A stretch of DNA of 64,000 nucleotides from Fodinibacter sp963695175 (GTDB taxonomy: Bacteria > Actinomycetota > Actinomycetes > Actinomycetales > Dermatophilaceae). A program made the translations under genes and the position numbers. Position 1 is the stretch's first letter, and every line of letters begins with the position of its first letter. The stretch covers positions 124,001-188,000 of the forward strand of contig CAVOGG010000010.1 in assembly GCA_963695175.1 (NCBI GenBank). The letters are read 5' to 3'. This document shows positions 64,000 through 64,000 of the stretch, piece after piece. The notes under the pieces are model-generated. The model made no database searches. It saw nothing but the letters and a program-made list of their open reading frames with translations, and was not told the origin of the DNA.

Positions 64000-64000
64000 G

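Overview
The window is very GC-rich (about 72% by impression) and reads as a chromosomal segment of a Gram-positive actinobacterium. Gene order and content (ileS-folC-DUF4233-ndk-mreBCD-mrdA, tig-clpP1-clpP2-clpX, an ESX/type VII secretion locus, DUF222/HNH gene, mycosin) fit Micrococcales, most likely an Intrasporangiaceae-like genus. The genus is inferred from memory of gene order, not from any search.

Layout. 0-4.3 kb: VOC-family fragment, HelR/HelD-type RNA polymerase recycling ATPase, small conserved gene and dihydrolipoyl dehydrogenase. 4.4-10.3 kb: elongasome genes mreB-mreC-mreD-mrdA (mreC and mrdA carry +1 shifts as read), a broken alpha/beta hydrolase and ndk. 10.3-17.2 kb: DUF4233, a small membrane protein, folC, then a leaderless cysteine-codon leader peptide ahead of cysteine dioxygenase and rhodanese, then ileS behind a T-box. 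17.4-19.4 kb: frameshifted DUF222/HNH nuclease gene with a LexA-like box over its promoter. 19.5-25.8 kb: a cobalamin riboswitch followed by two secreted, membrane- or wall-anchored proteins resembling the two halves of animal intrinsic factor/transcobalamin, then ECF transporter T, fused A-A and S components. 25.8-27.6 kb: DUF4916/NUDIX, YciI and PlsC. 27.6-40.1 kb: ESX locus with eccC, two different eccD genes, a WXG100 pair, a PPE-like protein and its partner, eccB and mycP; eccE is not seen. 40.1-47.6 kb: valS, a C39-like peptidase, and a DUF4129/MoxR/DUF58 operon. 47.6-60.4 kb: clpX, clpP2, clpP1 and tig, separated by accessory DNA that includes broken secreted-repeat-protein genes, an MFS exporter and a LacI regulator sharing a striking tandem palindrome. 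60.7-64 kb: secreted M43 metalloprotease, DUF389 protein, tRNA-Gly, tRNA-Pro and a DUF559 gene.

Functionally the most interesting unit is the B12 cassette: one riboswitch probably controls surface capture (alpha/alpha-barrel protein plus DUF4430-like protein) and ECF-driven import of cobalamin or a corrinoid. The ESX locus looks complete enough to secrete the WXG100 pair, both of which carry YxxxD/E signals.

Caveats. Many reading-frame breaks occur. Five otherwise intact genes need just +1 base in a G or C run, and for those whose ends I measured, length modulo 3 agrees. I suspect homopolymer overcalls there. The secreted-repeat genes, the hydrolase and the DUF222 gene have many more breaks and may be genuine decay. 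All family names come from motif recognition by eye; no search was run.
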